A stretch of DNA of 64,000 nt from Phaeobacter sp. 11ANDIMAR09 (GCF_001294455.1 NZ_LIKT01000008.1:62001-126000); one strand, 5' to 3'. Shown: positions 35,182-45,216, counted from the stretch's first letter. Notes: generated from the letters alone by a model not told the origin. Numbers and translations are program-made.

Positions 35182-38119
35182 GGGTCCGTTCCCCCTCTGG
35201 ATCGTAAAACACCGGTTTCACCACCTCACAAAGCGTATCGATGCCCCGCATATGATCAACCAACCGTACCCGCTCTCCGATCCGGGCGGCGCCCCGTTTC
35301 AAAAAGCCAAGGGCAATCATATGCCCATAGACCGGGGAAAACCCGGCCGAGGTAACATAGCCCTGATCATGCACCCGCTCCACCGGATCCTCCGGAGAGA
35401 AAAGATGCGCCCCGGCGCTCAGCTCTTTCACCGCGCCAATGGGTCTCAGGCCAATCATCTGCATGCGATCCGCATCAATCAAACCAGGCCGATGCGCCAT
35501 AGCTTTGCCGATGAAATCCTTTTTCTTGGAAAGCAGGCCCGCCATGCCCAGATCATGCGCCGTCACCGTGCCATTGATCTCGGCATGGGTTATAAAGCCC
35601 TTCTCGATCCTGAGTACGTTCAGGGCCTCCATCCCATAGGCGCCACCGCCCAGCGCCTCGGCACGGGCCAGCAAGCTCCGGTACAGGCTGTCACCGTAGC
35701 CCGCAGGCAGCGCCAACTCATAGGCCTCTTCCCCGGAAAAGGAGATCCGGAACAGACGCCCTTTGACGCCCAAGACCGAAACCTCGCCGCAGGCCATGAA
35801 GGGCCAGTTGTCATTGTCTATGGGCTGGTCCAGCAGACTGTTCAACAGCTCCCGTGATTTGGGGCCTGCAACAGCAAACTGCGCCCAGTGCTCCGTCACT
35901 GAGGTGAAGCGCACGTCCCATTCGGGCCGCAGAACCTGAGCCACAAATTCCAGGTGCGCCATAACCTCACCTGCCGCAGCCGTGGTGGTGGTCATCACAT
36001 AGTGGCTCTCGCCGAGGCGCGCACAGGTGCCGTCATCCATGACAAAACCGTCCTCGCGCAGCATCAGCCCATAGCGCACCCTGCCAATCTTCAGTGTGCT
36101 AAAGGTATTGGTATAGACAAAATCCAATAACCTGGCCGCATCCGTGCCTTGGATGTCTATTTTACCCAGCGTAGAAACATCGCAGACCCCAACGGCCTTG
36201 CGCACCGCCATGACTTCGCGATCACAGGATTGACGCCAATTGGTTTCCCCAGGTTTGGGGAAATAGGCGGCGCGATACCACAGCCCCACCTCCAGCTGGC
36301 TGGCGCCGCGCTCCTCGGAGGCACCATGCGAGGTCAGGAACCGTTGTGGTTTGAAGCCCTGATCAGTAGCCCCCGCCCCCATGGCACCAATTGACACCGG
36401 CACAAAGGGCGGCCGGAAAGTCGTGGTACCGGTGTCGGGAATAGAGCGCCCGGTCACATCCGCCAGCACCGCCAGCGCCGCCACATTGGAGTTCTTCCCC
36501 TGATCCGTGGCCATGCCCTGGGTGGTATAGCGCTTCATATGCTCAACCGACCGGAAGTTCTCGGAGGCCGCCTGGGTGACATCCTTGACCGTGACATCAT
36601 TCTGAAAATCGAGCCAAGCCCGCCCCTTTCCCGGCACAGCCCAAAGCGCGGCAATCTCGTAAGCCGCATCCTCAGCCACCGGTATGGCACCCTGCGCAGG
36701 CTGCAATCTCAGCGAGTCCAGCACTGCCTCTGCAGCTGCCGCACCCTCGCTCAAGGCGCCTTGGGTAGAGAATGTACCATTGCAGGCCCCGACGGCCCGC
36801 AGCCCAGGCACCGCGTCAGGACGCGGCACAAAGGCCAGCAGATCACGCCGCCAGACAGGCCGAGCATTCAAGTGACAGGTCAAATGTACCGAAGGGTTCC
36901 ACCCCCCCGACATCGCCAAACAATCGGTTTGGATCCGTTCCTCGCCGCGCACCGAACGCACCGTGACACTCTCAAGCCGCTTGCCACCTGCGGTATTGCA
37001 GACCTGCGCGCCCCGCATCACCGGGTAAAGATCACTCTCCGGAGCATCATGGCGACTGTCGATCACCGCCGCCAGATGAACGCCCGCCTTGACCAAATCA
37101 CGGGCCGTACGATGGGCGTCGTCATTATTGGCAAACAGGGTCATGCGCTCACCCGGTGCCACCCCCCATCGGTTGAGGTAGGCGCGCACGGCGCTGGCCA
37201 TCATCACCCCGGGCCGGTCATTGTTGCGAAAAGCCACCGGGCGCTCGATCGCCCCGGCTGCCAGGATGCAATGTTTGGCAGCAATGCGCCAGAAACACTC
37301 CCGCGGGCGATGGCTACCCTTCAGGGAATGATGCCGCCGTTCATGATGCCCGACCCGCTCCAGCGCGCCATAGGTTCCCTGATCATAGGCGCCTGTGACC
37401 GCGGTGCGGGTCATCAACCGGACGTTTTCCAGGCTCCGCAGCTCTGCTACAGCCTCCGCCAGCCAGGTCGCAGCCGGTTTGCCATCGATTTCTTCCTGTT
37501 CGACCAGCAGGCGGCCGCCCAGATCGCGGTCCTCTTCCAACAGCAAAACATCCGCTCCGGCGCGGCCCGCTGTCAGCGCCGCCATCAGCCCTGCAGGCCC
37601 CGAGCCAACCACTAGAAGATCACAAAAGGCAAAGGCCTTTTCATAGCTGTCGGTATCCGTCTCTCCAGACAGCGCGCCCAGACCCGCCGCGCGGCGGATC
37701 AGCGGCTCATAGAGCTTTTCCCAAAAGGCCGCAGGCCACATGAAGGTCTTGTAGTAAAACCCCGCGCTCAGAAAGGGCGCCATCAGATTGTTGACCGCGC
37801 CGATATCAAACTCAACGCCAGGCCAACAATTCTGGCTTCGCGCCTCCAGCCCCTCATAAAGCTCCTGCGTGGTGGCGCGAATATTGGGATCCTGCACCGC
37901 ACCAGTGCCCAGGGTGACCAGCGCGTTGGGCTCTTCACTGCCAGCGGTCAGGATGCCCCTTGGGCGGTGGTACTTAAACGAGCGCCCAACAAGATGAATA
38001 TCATTGGCCAGCAGTGCCGAGGCAAGCGTATCCCCCTCCAGCCCCATCAGATGCCGCCCATTAAAGGTGAAATTGACCGTCTTGCTGCCGGTTGCAAGCC
38101 CCTTACCCGCGATCCTCAT
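35174..38119 (-). CDS. soxA: Sarcosine oxidase alpha subunit
   Basis: A 981-residue protein. An N-terminal 2Fe-2S-like domain (KYHRPRGILTAGSEEPNALV) is followed by a Rossmann dinucleotide domain (VGSGPAGLMAALTAGRAGAD) and a C-terminal GcvT-like tetrahydrofolate domain (GEEAYELALPAGYG). It takes part in oxidative demethylation of sarcosine to glycine, passing the methyl group to tetrahydrofolate. The start overlaps soxD by 4 bp (ATGA). Length is normal for the heterotetrameric type. Confidence 0.97.
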   Translation of the reverse strand: MRIAGKGLATGSKTVNFTFNGRHLMGLEGDTLASALLANDIHLVGRSFKYHRPRGILTAGSEEPNALVTLGTGAVQDPNIRATTQELYEGLEARSQNCWPGVEFDIGAVNNLMAPFLSAGFYYKTFMWPAAFWEKLYEPLIRRAAGLGALSGETDTDSYEKAFAFCDLLVVGSGPAGLMAALTAGRAGADVLLLEEDRDLGGRLLVEQEEIDGKPAATWLAEAVAELRSLENVRLMTRTAVTGAYDQGTYGALERVGHHERRHHSLKGSHRPRECFWRIAAKHCILAAGAIERPVAFRNNDRPGVMMASAVRAYLNRWGVAPGERMTLFANNDDAHRTARDLVKAGVHLAAVIDSRHDAPESDLYPVMRGAQVCNTAGGKRLESVTVRSVRGEERIQTDCLAMSGGWNPSVHLTCHLNARPVWRRDLLAFVPRPDAVPGLRAVGACNGTFSTQGALSEGAAAAEAVLDSLRLQPAQGAIPVAEDAAYEIAALWAVPGKGRAWLDFQNDVTVKDVTQAASENFRSVEHMKRYTTQGMATDQGKNSNVAALAVLADVTGRSIPDTGTTTFRPPFVPVSIGAMGAGATDQGFKPQRFLTSHGASEERGASQLEVGLWYRAAYFPKPGETNWRQSCDREVMAVRKAVGVCDVSTLGKIDIQGTDAARLLDFVYTNTFSTLKIGRVRYGLMLREDGFVMDDGTCARLGESHYVMTTTTAAAGEVMAHLEFVAQVLRPEWDVRFTSVTEHWAQFAVAGPKSRELLNSLLDQPIDNDNWPFMACGEVSVLGVKGRLFRISFSGEEAYELALPAGYGDSLYRSLLARAEALGGGAYGMEALNVLRIEKGFITHAEINGTVTAHDLGMAGLLSKKKDFIGKAMAHRPGLIDADRMQMIGLRPIGAVKELSAGAHLFSPEDPVERVHDQGYVTSAGFSPVYGHMIALGFLKRGAARIGERVRLVDHMRGIDTLCEVVKPVFYDPEGERTRG

Positions 38120-38385
38120 GCCGCACCTCCCAGCCCGGACTCAGATGCCAGCTCTACCTTCAGAACCTCATGCGTCGCAGTGTTTCGTGTCACCGTGAGC
38201 CAGCTGCCGCAGCCCATTTCGTGATACCACAGCTCTGCAATGACCCCAGCGGGGTTTGCCCGCAGGTTTACATGGGCATGCCACGCCTCCAACCCAGCCC
38301 CCTCAACAGGACGCTCCAAGGCGGCACCTTTGACATAAAACTCGCGGCGGTCACGCTCACCACAGATCGGACAGGCAATTCTCAT
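38116..38385 (-). CDS. soxD: Sarcosine oxidase delta subunit
   Basis: An 89-residue zinc-binding subunit with CPIC (C5, C8) and H55-x3-C59 in YHEMGCGSW as likely ligands. GAGAGG precedes the ATG. Overlaps soxA. It stabilises the alpha-beta interface of the complex. Confidence 0.95.
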   Translation of the reverse strand: MRIACPICGERDRREFYVKGAALERPVEGAGLEAWHAHVNLRANPAGVIAELWYHEMGCGSWLTVTRNTATHEVLKVELASESGLGGAA

Positions 38386-38398
38386 GACCCTCTCCCCA

Positions 38399-38498
38399 TC
38401 ATCTTTCCAAAAATATTCCGGGGGGAGAGCAGGCTCCCCGGAAACCCTCCCAAGGAGGGTTTCGCCTGCGAACGGGGCAGAGCCCCAGATCCGCGCGC
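38399..38498 (-). repeat. 3' stem-loop module, copy C (inverted)
   Basis: Between soxB and soxD. Read on the minus strand: GGGGCTCTGCCCC, a CCCTCC/GGAGGG hairpin, a GGGGAG-CTCCCC stem and CCCGGAATATTTTTGGAAAG followed by ATGA. It has the same parts as copies A and B and again follows a stop codon in gene orientation. Confidence 0.6.
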
Positions 38499-38505
38499 CA
38501 CAGGC

Positions 38506-39759
38506 TCAATGCAGGTTATGTTGTGCACCGGTCCCCTCCTCATCCATCAACCCATAGCCAGAACGAAACCGATCCAGCTTGAACCAGGCTGCGGCCCCAT
38601 GGGGGCGATCCGTGGCAATCAGATGTGCATAGGCATTGCCCGATCCCGGCGTTGCCTTGAAGCCGCCGTAACACCAACCACAATTCAGATAGAGACCATC
38701 GATGGGCGCGTGATCAATAATGGGCGAGCCATCCGGGGTCATATCCATGATCCCGCCCCAACTGCGCAACAAACGCGCCTTGCTGACCGCAGGCACCATG
38801 GCCACACAGTTCTCCATGGTATGTTCCACCATGGGCAGATTTCCCCGCGCCGCATAGGAGCTGTAAAAATCCAGGTAACTGCCAAAGACCAGCCCGCCCT
38901 TGTCGGACTGGCTGATGTACAGATGACCCTCGGCAAAGGTGATCACCTGATCAATCAGCGGTTTCACCCCTTCGGAGACAAAGGCCTGCAGGACATGGCT
39001 CTCGATCGGCAGGGTCAGCCCGGCCATGGCGGCCACTTGTCCCGAGCGCCCGGCGGCGGCCAGCGCCACTTTTTTGGCACGGATCACCCCGCGTGAGGTC
39101 TGCACGCCGGTGACCTTGCCCGCCTCCACATCAATCCCGGTGACCTCACAGTTCTGGATCAGATCCACCCCGCGCATATCGGCCCCTCGGGCAAAGCCCC
39201 AGGCCACCGCATCGTGGCGCGCGGTTCCCGCCCGACGCTGCATAAGCGCCCCCATGATCGGAAAGCGGTTGTTGTCAAAGTTCAGATAGGGTGCCAGAGC
39301 GCGAACCTGATCACGGTTCAGCAGTTCCGCGTCATCGCCCTGGTTGATGATCGAATTGCCACGGCGCACGGCCGCATCGCGCTGCCCATCATTGTGGTAG
39401 AGATTCAGAATGCCACGCTGCGACATCATTGCGTTGTAATTCAGCTCCTGCTCCAGCCCCTCCCAGAGCCGCAATGAGTGAGAGTAGAACTCGGAATTTC
39501 CGGGCAGGTAATAATTGGCCCGCACGATGGTGGTATTGCGCCCGACATTGCCACCGCCAAGGTAGCCCTTCTCAAGCACCGCAACATTAGTGATCCCATG
39601 TTCAGCCGCCAGGTAATAGGCAGTGGCCAGCCCATGCCCCCCACCGCCGATGATCACCACGTCATAGTCGCGCTTGGGTTCCGGATCACGCCACTGCGGG
39701 CCCCAGCCCTTATTGCCGGTCAGCCCTTCCTTGAGCACCCGCCATCCTGAAAATCGCAT
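38506..39759 (-). CDS. soxB: Sarcosine oxidase beta subunit
   Basis: A 417-residue FAD-dependent oxidase subunit of the DAO family. The dinucleotide fold is DVVIIGGGGHGLATAYYLA and the FMN/FAD-contact region includes GGNVGRNTTIVRANY. The C-terminus holds GLYLNCGWCYGGFKATPGSG. ATG 39759 follows GGGGAGGG, so the longer open frame is discarded. It is the first gene of soxBDAG. It oxidises sarcosine, with electrons going to oxygen as hydrogen peroxide. Confidence 0.97.
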   Translation of the reverse strand: MRFSGWRVLKEGLTGNKGWGPQWRDPEPKRDYDVVIIGGGGHGLATAYYLAAEHGITNVAVLEKGYLGGGNVGRNTTIVRANYYLPGNSEFYSHSLRLWEGLEQELNYNAMMSQRGILNLYHNDGQRDAAVRRGNSIINQGDDAELLNRDQVRALAPYLNFDNNRFPIMGALMQRRAGTARHDAVAWGFARGADMRGVDLIQNCEVTGIDVEAGKVTGVQTSRGVIRAKKVALAAAGRSGQVAAMAGLTLPIESHVLQAFVSEGVKPLIDQVITFAEGHLYISQSDKGGLVFGSYLDFYSSYAARGNLPMVEHTMENCVAMVPAVSKARLLRSWGGIMDMTPDGSPIIDHAPIDGLYLNCGWCYGGFKATPGSGNAYAHLIATDRPHGAAAWFKLDRFRSGYGLMDEEGTGAQHNLH

Positions 39760-39968
39760 CACGCCCCTCCCCGTTCGCATCCCGCCCATCACCAGCAAAG
39801 AGCCAATGGTAAACCTGTGATATTGCTAGCGGCTTTGCCGCATTGCGCCTAGCCCCCCGTTAAATTTTTCAACAGGCAGGTAAGCTCTTGCCTGCACTTG
39901 GCCACATAATGGGCACCCCTGTCTAGTAGGGGGTGCAAAATAGGCCATCTGATGGAGGGGCCTGCAAA

Positions 39969-40000
39969 GAAAAACGGCGAGCCAGAGGCCCGCCGTTTAA
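39969..40000 (-). terminator. Intrinsic terminator after glutamate dehydrogenase
   Basis: On the minus strand AAACGGCG-GGCC-TCTGGC-TCGCCGTTTTT, a stem of at least 8 bp with a T run, about 40 bp after the gene's stop. Confidence 0.85.
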
Positions 40001-40040
40001 GATGTCCAGACAGGATCCCGCCCTTAGAAAGACCGCAGGA

Positions 40041-41471
40041 TTACAGTCCTTTGGCGCGGTAGCTGGCGGCGACCTTCTCAATGGAGACAAGATAGGCGGC
40101 GGTACGCAGATCGGTGACATCATCACGGTTGTGCCAGACCTCGCGCATCGACTGATAGGCAATCCGCATGGTGTCATCGAGACCCGAACGCACCAGTTCC
40201 AGTTCATCCGCACCGCGCAGATACTTTTCTTTGAAGCCCTCATTCAGGCTCCAGGTTTTCCCCATGCTTTCAGACAGCCCCTCCAGCTCATCCACCACCA
40301 ACTGGTGACGCGCCTCTTCCTGGCGGCGCTGCATACGACCAAAGCGGATATGGCTGAGGTTCTTGACCCATTCAAAATAGGAAACCGTCACACCGCCTGC
40401 ATTGGCATACATGTCGGGAATGATCACGGTGCCCTTTTCGCGCAGGATCTCATCTGCCCCGGCCGTCACCGGGCCGTTTGCGGCTTCAATGATCAAGGGC
40501 GCCTTGACCCGATCGGCATTGGTCAGATTGATCACCCCTTCCAGCGCAGCAGGGATCAAGATATCGCATTCCTGTTCGAGCAATTTTGCCCCGTCTTCCA
40601 TCAGCTGCGCATCCGGGTAGCCGGAAATGCCACCGTGTTTGACAATCCAGTTGTGCACCGCATCCACATCCAGACCTTCGGGACGGAACAGAGCCCCGTC
40701 GCGTTCAATAATGCCCGTGATCAGCGCTCCATCTTCCTGGCTGAGGAATTTGGCGGCATGGTAACCCACATTGCCAAGCCCCTGTACGATGACCCGCTTG
40801 CCTTTCAGCTTGCCTTCCATACCAGCCTTAGCCACGTCTTCGGGGTGACGGAAGAATTCACGCAGGGCATATTGGACCCCGCGCCCGGTGGCCTCGACCC
40901 GGCCGGAAATCCCGCCGGCATTGAGCGGCTTGCCTGTCACACAGGCTCTGGCGTTGATGTCGGTGGTATTCATGCGCGCGTATTGGTCGGCGATCCAGGC
41001 CATTTCGCGCTCGCCCGTGCCCATATCCGGGGCCGGTACGTTTTGCGAGGGATTGATCAGGTCACGCTTGGCCAGCTCATAGGCAAAGCGGCGGGTGATC
41101 AGCTCCAGCTCGTGCTCTTCGTATTTGCGCGGATCAATGCAGAGCCCGCCTTTGGAGCCACCAAAAGGGGCTTCGACCAAAGCACATTTATAGGTCATCA
41201 GCGCTGCGAGCGCCTCGACCTCGTCCTGGTGCACATTGATGGCATAGCGGATCCCGCCCTTTACCGGCTCCATATGTTCGGAATGAACCGACCGGTAGCC
41301 CGTAAAGGTTACCATTTCACCGCGCAGGCGCACCCCAAAACGCACCGTATAGGTCGCGTTGCAAACGCGGATCTTTTCCTCCAACCCAGGCGGCAGATCC
41401 ATCAAGGCGACGGCTCTGTTGAACATGAGATCAACGCTTTCGCGGAAACTGGGTTCTTGGGGGCTGCTCAT
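40041..41471 (-). CDS. Glu/Leu/Phe/Val dehydrogenase (probable glutamate dehydrogenase)
   Basis: A 476-residue dehydrogenase. The substrate lysine lies in PFGGSKGGLCIDP and the catalytic region in VPAPDMGTGEREMAWI. The NAD-binding Rossmann motif is VIVQGLGNVGYHAA. It interconverts glutamate and 2-oxoglutarate with ammonia, linking to nitrogen release from amine catabolism. ATG 41471 with GGAG upstream is preferred over a Met 24 nt earlier. A terminator follows. Cofactor preference cannot be fixed from sequence. Confidence 0.93.
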   Translation of the reverse strand: MSSPQEPSFRESVDLMFNRAVALMDLPPGLEEKIRVCNATYTVRFGVRLRGEMVTFTGYRSVHSEHMEPVKGGIRYAINVHQDEVEALAALMTYKCALVEAPFGGSKGGLCIDPRKYEEHELELITRRFAYELAKRDLINPSQNVPAPDMGTGEREMAWIADQYARMNTTDINARACVTGKPLNAGGISGRVEATGRGVQYALREFFRHPEDVAKAGMEGKLKGKRVIVQGLGNVGYHAAKFLSQEDGALITGIIERDGALFRPEGLDVDAVHNWIVKHGGISGYPDAQLMEDGAKLLEQECDILIPAALEGVINLTNADRVKAPLIIEAANGPVTAGADEILREKGTVIIPDMYANAGGVTVSYFEWVKNLSHIRFGRMQRRQEEARHQLVVDELEGLSESMGKTWSLNEGFKEKYLRGADELELVRSGLDDTMRIAYQSMREVWHNRDDVTDLRTAAYLVSIEKVAASYRAKGL

Positions 41472-41813
41472 TGGCGGTTCTCCGTACTCTTTCAACGACT
41501 GATTCCTATCGCTACGGCAACTCTATGCACGGATGTTTAAAGAGTGCGACCTTTTTGACCATTCCATTCCAAAAATTGTTCAGAACCAAACACACACTCG
41601 ATTCGCCTTTGCCAGAGTTGCCGACCTGCCAATTGGCTAAGAATCCGTAAACAATGCCCGGCTTGACGCCGGATTACCCCCTTGATTCATAAAATTGAAA
41701 CCAAATGGACTTGGGGGTGCCCCATTTCCGCCATCTTCCCCAACCAAATGTAAACGAGACAAAACCCGTTCCACTCCTATGCTCCACACCTGGGGCCAAA
41801 GAGGTTGTTTTTC
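41472..41813. other. Divergent promoter region, no gene
   Basis: 342 bp between glutamate dehydrogenase and the vWA gene. It includes a small CCGGC-TTGAC-GCCGG hairpin near 41660. No gene or riboswitch is seen. Confidence 0.5.
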
Positions 41814-43403
41814 ATGACCCCGCGCTTCAATACCGCCACGGCTCTCCCGCGCTATGTCCTACAACAGGGCGTAAACCGGCTGCGTGTCTTCCGGCGTAGT
41901 GATGACGGCGCCATGACCTATCCGACAATTGCCTTTATGTTGATGATGCTCGGCATCGGCGGCATCGGCGTGGACTTTATGCGAATGGAGCGGGATAGGA
42001 CCCATTTGCAGGCAACGCTAGATCGCGCGGTTCTTGCCGCTGCCGATCTCGACCAGACTCTGGACGGCAAATTGGTGGTGCAAGACTACCTGAATAAGGC
42101 AGGTTTGGGAGAATATTATTCTGCAGAGAATGTCGTGGTCGATGACGAAACCATTGGCCGCAAAAGCGTGTCGGCTTCCGTTGAAGCCACCTTTGAAGCG
42201 CATCTGCTAAAATTTTCCAATGGCAGCGATATGCCTATCTATGCAGCTTCCAAAGCGGAAGAGAGCATCGACAATCTGGAGATCTCGCTGGTTCTGGATG
42301 TCTCCGGCTCAATGCGGGGCAGCCGCCTCAGCAACCTGAAAGTCGCCGCCAAGGATTTCATCGAAACCATGGTGGCAAACACCGAAGACGGCAAAATGTC
42401 GGTTTCGATCGTGCCCTATGCCACCCAGGTTTCGGTCTCGGATAGTCTAATGGCGCAGTTCAATACCACCGGTGTGAACGCCTTTGCCAATTGCATAAAC
42501 TTTGACGGATCGGACTTTAACACAACGGCGATGCCGCTGTCGGCCACCTATGAACGCACCATGCATTTTGATCCGTGGTACAGATACAGAAAGACGCCTC
42601 TTGGCAGCAGCCATATCAACAACGAAGTCTGCGACACGTTGAGCTCGCGTGAAGCCTTGGTGATGGAGAAAGATGAAACCACGCTCAAGAACTTCATCCA
42701 AAACCTATCAGCCTGGGGCAATACATCCATCGATATCGGCATGAAATGGGGCACGGCGCTGCTGGATCCCTCGACCCAGCCCGCCATCGCGGCCCTGTCC
42801 TCCGGCGCAGGCGCTGATGTTCCCAGTGTTTTTTCAAACCGCCCCTTTGCCCATAACGATCCTGACGCGGACACGCTGAAAATCGTCGTCCTGATGACGG
42901 ATGGACAGAACACCAGCCAATACTTCATCAAACCGTCTTACCGAGACCCCCAATCGGACGTCTGGTATGACCCAAACAACGCCCAGTATTCGGTGAAAAG
43001 CACCACGAACAGCTACTATTACTGGGTCAAAACCCAGTATGGGCACAGCTCTGGTTGGAGGAGCTCTGTGGCTGGGGGCCAGAACGCTTTCAATCTGAGC
43101 TATCCCGAGCTCTTTTCATATACGTCAGTAAGATGGGTGCGCGATTACCTTGTTAACCGCAGTTTTGTCAGTTCCAATGGCAACTCCGAAAAGAACTCTC
43201 GCACCAAAGCAATCTGCGACGCCGCCAAGGCCCAGGGCATCGTTGTCTACACCATCGGTTTTGAAGCCCCCTATGATGGCCGGGCAGTTCTGCGGGACTG
43301 CGCCAGCACCGACGCGCATTTCTATGATGTCGACGGGCTAGAGATCAAAGAAGCCTTTAAATCCATCGCAACCTCGATCCGCCAGCTGAGGCTGACCCAA
43401 TGA
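41814..43403 (+). CDS. TadG-like pilus assembly protein with vWA domain
   Basis: A 529-residue protein. The N-terminus has a TadE/G-type membrane segment after DDGAMTYPTIAFMLMMLG. From about residue 156 there is a von Willebrand A domain with an intact MIDAS start, LVLDVSGSMRGS (D162, S164, S166), and MTDGQNTS. The end GFEAPYDGRAVLRDCAS also fits TadG. It should be an envelope protein aiding Flp/Tad pilus or adhesion. ATG 41814 has GAGG 9 nt upstream. The start of the next gene overlaps by 4 bp. Confidence 0.88.
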   Translation: MTPRFNTATALPRYVLQQGVNRLRVFRRSDDGAMTYPTIAFMLMMLGIGGIGVDFMRMERDRTHLQATLDRAVLAAADLDQTLDGKLVVQDYLNKAGLGEYYSAENVVVDDETIGRKSVSASVEATFEAHLLKFSNGSDMPIYAASKAEESIDNLEISLVLDVSGSMRGSRLSNLKVAAKDFIETMVANTEDGKMSVSIVPYATQVSVSDSLMAQFNTTGVNAFANCINFDGSDFNTTAMPLSATYERTMHFDPWYRYRKTPLGSSHINNEVCDTLSSREALVMEKDETTLKNFIQNLSAWGNTSIDIGMKWGTALLDPSTQPAIAALSSGAGADVPSVFSNRPFAHNDPDADTLKIVVLMTDGQNTSQYFIKPSYRDPQSDVWYDPNNAQYSVKSTTNSYYYWVKTQYGHSSGWRSSVAGGQNAFNLSYPELFSYTSVRWVRDYLVNRSFVSSNGNSEKNSRTKAICDAAKAQGIVVYTIGFEAPYDGRAVLRDCASTDAHFYDVDGLEIKEAFKSIATSIRQLRLTQ

Positions 43404-43951
43404 TCCGCGCCGCCACATGCGCTCTGTTGCGCCGGTTCCGGCGGGAAAATGACGCCGTCGTGACCGTCGAATTTGCGCTTCTCATGCCGCTGTATCTTCT
43501 TTTGCTCATCTCGACCGTGGAGCTTGGATTGGTCAATCTGCGCCACTCCCAACTGGAGCGTGCCCTGGATATCGCTGTGCGAGAGGTCCGCCTGAACACC
43601 GGAGCGGTGAAGGACCATGACACCATGCGCGACACCATCTGCGATCTGTCGGGGTTGATTGACAATTGTGAAAGCTCCTTGCGGTTGGAGATGATCCAAT
43701 TGGACCCCTTTGCCTGGGCGGCGCCCGATCCAGAACCCGACTGCATCAGTGACCCTGAGGTGATCAACTCCCCGCGCGAGTTCAACAGAAGCGGCAACTC
43801 CAATGACCTCATGCTGATCCGCGCCTGTATGCGGTTTAAGCCAATCTTTTCAAGTTGGGGCCTGGGCGAAGACCTTGCCAATGCCGATGGGGCCGGTCTT
43901 GGGTTGGTCAGCTTGGTGGCCACTTCGGCCTTTGTTCAGGAGCCGCAGTAA
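43400..43951 (+). CDS. TadE-like pseudopilin family protein 1
   Basis: A 183-residue protein with the TadE signature: a charged start, then VVTVEFALLMPLYLLLLIST, where the Glu is the conserved residue before the hydrophobic helix. The remainder is periplasmic with four cysteines. It overlaps the vWA gene by ATGA. TadE/F proteins are minor pseudopilins required for Flp pili or act in related secretion. No core tad genes (tadA, cpaC) are in the window. Confidence 0.87.
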   Translation: MIRAATCALLRRFRRENDAVVTVEFALLMPLYLLLLISTVELGLVNLRHSQLERALDIAVREVRLNTGAVKDHDTMRDTICDLSGLIDNCESSLRLEMIQLDPFAWAAPDPEPDCISDPEVINSPREFNRSGNSNDLMLIRACMRFKPIFSSWGLGEDLANADGAGLGLVSLVATSAFVQEPQ

Positions 43952-43955
43952 AGCC

Positions 43956-44555
43956 ATGTTGACTTCATTGCTCAAACAACTGCGCGGTTTTCGCCAAAAT
44001 ACCGAAGGCGCACTGACCGTCGAGTTTATGCTCCTAGCACCACTCTTGTTGTGGACCTTTGCTGCGATCTACACCTTCTTTGACGCCTTTCGTCAGGATG
44101 CTGTCAATCTCAAAGCGGCCTATACCATTTCGGATTTGGTCTCGCGCGAAACCACTGAGCTGAACGAAACCTATATCGACAGCATGTATGCGATGAGCCA
44201 ACTGTTGATCCGATCAGACTCTGCCACCTCCATCCGTATTTCGGTGGTCCGCTGGGACGAAGAGGATGACCGCTATTATCTTGATTGGTCCAAAGAGCGC
44301 GGCGAATCCTTTGTCGAATGGACCAATGCGACTATCAGTGAAGTCGAAGAAAGATTGCCCGTCATGCCTGACCAGGAACGGGTGATCCTGGTAGAGACCC
44401 GCAACGATCTGGAGCCAGCCTTCAAAGTTGGCCTGCCCTCAATGGATCTGGACAATTTTGTCTTTTCCCGCCCACGATTTGCCCCTCTGGTTCATTTCGA
44501 AGGCGTCGACATTGTTTCCGGCTCTCATGACGACGATGCGCCCGCAGAAGAGTAA
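43956..44555 (+). CDS. TadE-like pseudopilin family protein 2
   Basis: A 199-residue protein beginning MLTSLLKQLRGFRQNTEGAL followed by TVEFMLLAPLLLWTF, the TadE-type Glu and hydrophobic helix. The rest is a charged periplasmic domain with an acidic tail (DDDAPAEE). It starts 4 bp after the first TadE gene, so all three form one operon. Its partner status with the vWA protein is inferred. Confidence 0.87.
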   Translation: MLTSLLKQLRGFRQNTEGALTVEFMLLAPLLLWTFAAIYTFFDAFRQDAVNLKAAYTISDLVSRETTELNETYIDSMYAMSQLLIRSDSATSIRISVVRWDEEDDRYYLDWSKERGESFVEWTNATISEVEERLPVMPDQERVILVETRNDLEPAFKVGLPSMDLDNFVFSRPRFAPLVHFEGVDIVSGSHDDDAPAEE

Positions 44556-44574
44556 GCGAAACTCACCCGCTAAA

Positions 44575-45048
44575 TCAGAAGCTACGCTTGGCGATCATCG
44601 CAGACAAAATCTCTGACATGGTTTTGCTCTGCGATCCTGGTGTCACGCCACCAATGCCAATACGCCTCCCAGCGCGCCACCACAGGCCCGGCAACCAGAC
44701 CCGCGCGCCCGGCGTCGCTGTGCGGATCAAAAACCCATTGGAGGGCTTAAACGCAAAAAATCCGCGATCAATGGCCTCGATATCAGAAACCTGCGCAATC
44801 ACCGTGCCATCCGTGCAGCGCAGCACCTCTTCGGTCAGCTCGATTTTATATTGCGTCCCCTGCCACATCCGCACCGCCAACCACAGCGCCCCAAGCCCGA
44901 CCACCAGCAGAAACACCAGCCAGGCCAGGGATGGCGGGTTAGAGACCGCAACAGACAGCAGAGCCACACCAACCACTGCCAGCATGGTGACACCCATGAC
45001 ACGCCGTAGGCCCGAGGCCTCAACTGTTACCAGGACTTCATCTGTCAT
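44575..45048 (-). CDS. Hypothetical membrane protein
   Basis: A 157-residue protein starting MTDEVLVTVEASG at ATG 45048 with AGGAG upstream. Two hydrophobic helices (about 20-60) form a hairpin, and the C-terminal domain (KIELTEEVLRCTDGTVIAQV onwards) looks like a small beta-rich, PH-like module. No function is known. It is convergent with the tad-like operon. Confidence 0.65.
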   Translation of the reverse strand: MTDEVLVTVEASGLRRVMGVTMLAVVGVALLSVAVSNPPSLAWLVFLLVVGLGALWLAVRMWQGTQYKIELTEEVLRCTDGTVIAQVSDIEAIDRGFFAFKPSNGFLIRTATPGARVWLPGLWWRAGRRIGIGGVTPGSQSKTMSEILSAMIAKRSF

Positions 45049-45216
45049 TTTTGCTCTCCTGCCATGCCGTGCCACCGCGTCGGAGGCTTTGTCACGCAGG
45101 CCATATCCTGAATTTGGGGCAACGAACAGCCCTCCCGGCCATGCCGCCAAAAGGCAGAGCTAGCGTCCTGACCAATCCCTCTTGCCTGCCCAACGCGCTG
45201 ACAGTACCGTCGCGCC

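Noticed and set aside
36539-37615. A plus-strand frame of 358 codons
   Set aside because: It is antisense to soxA, with codon composition mirroring the true gene.
39933-41540. A 535-codon plus-strand open frame
   Set aside because: It is antisense to glutamate dehydrogenase, which has full family motifs. The plus-strand translation has no known domain.
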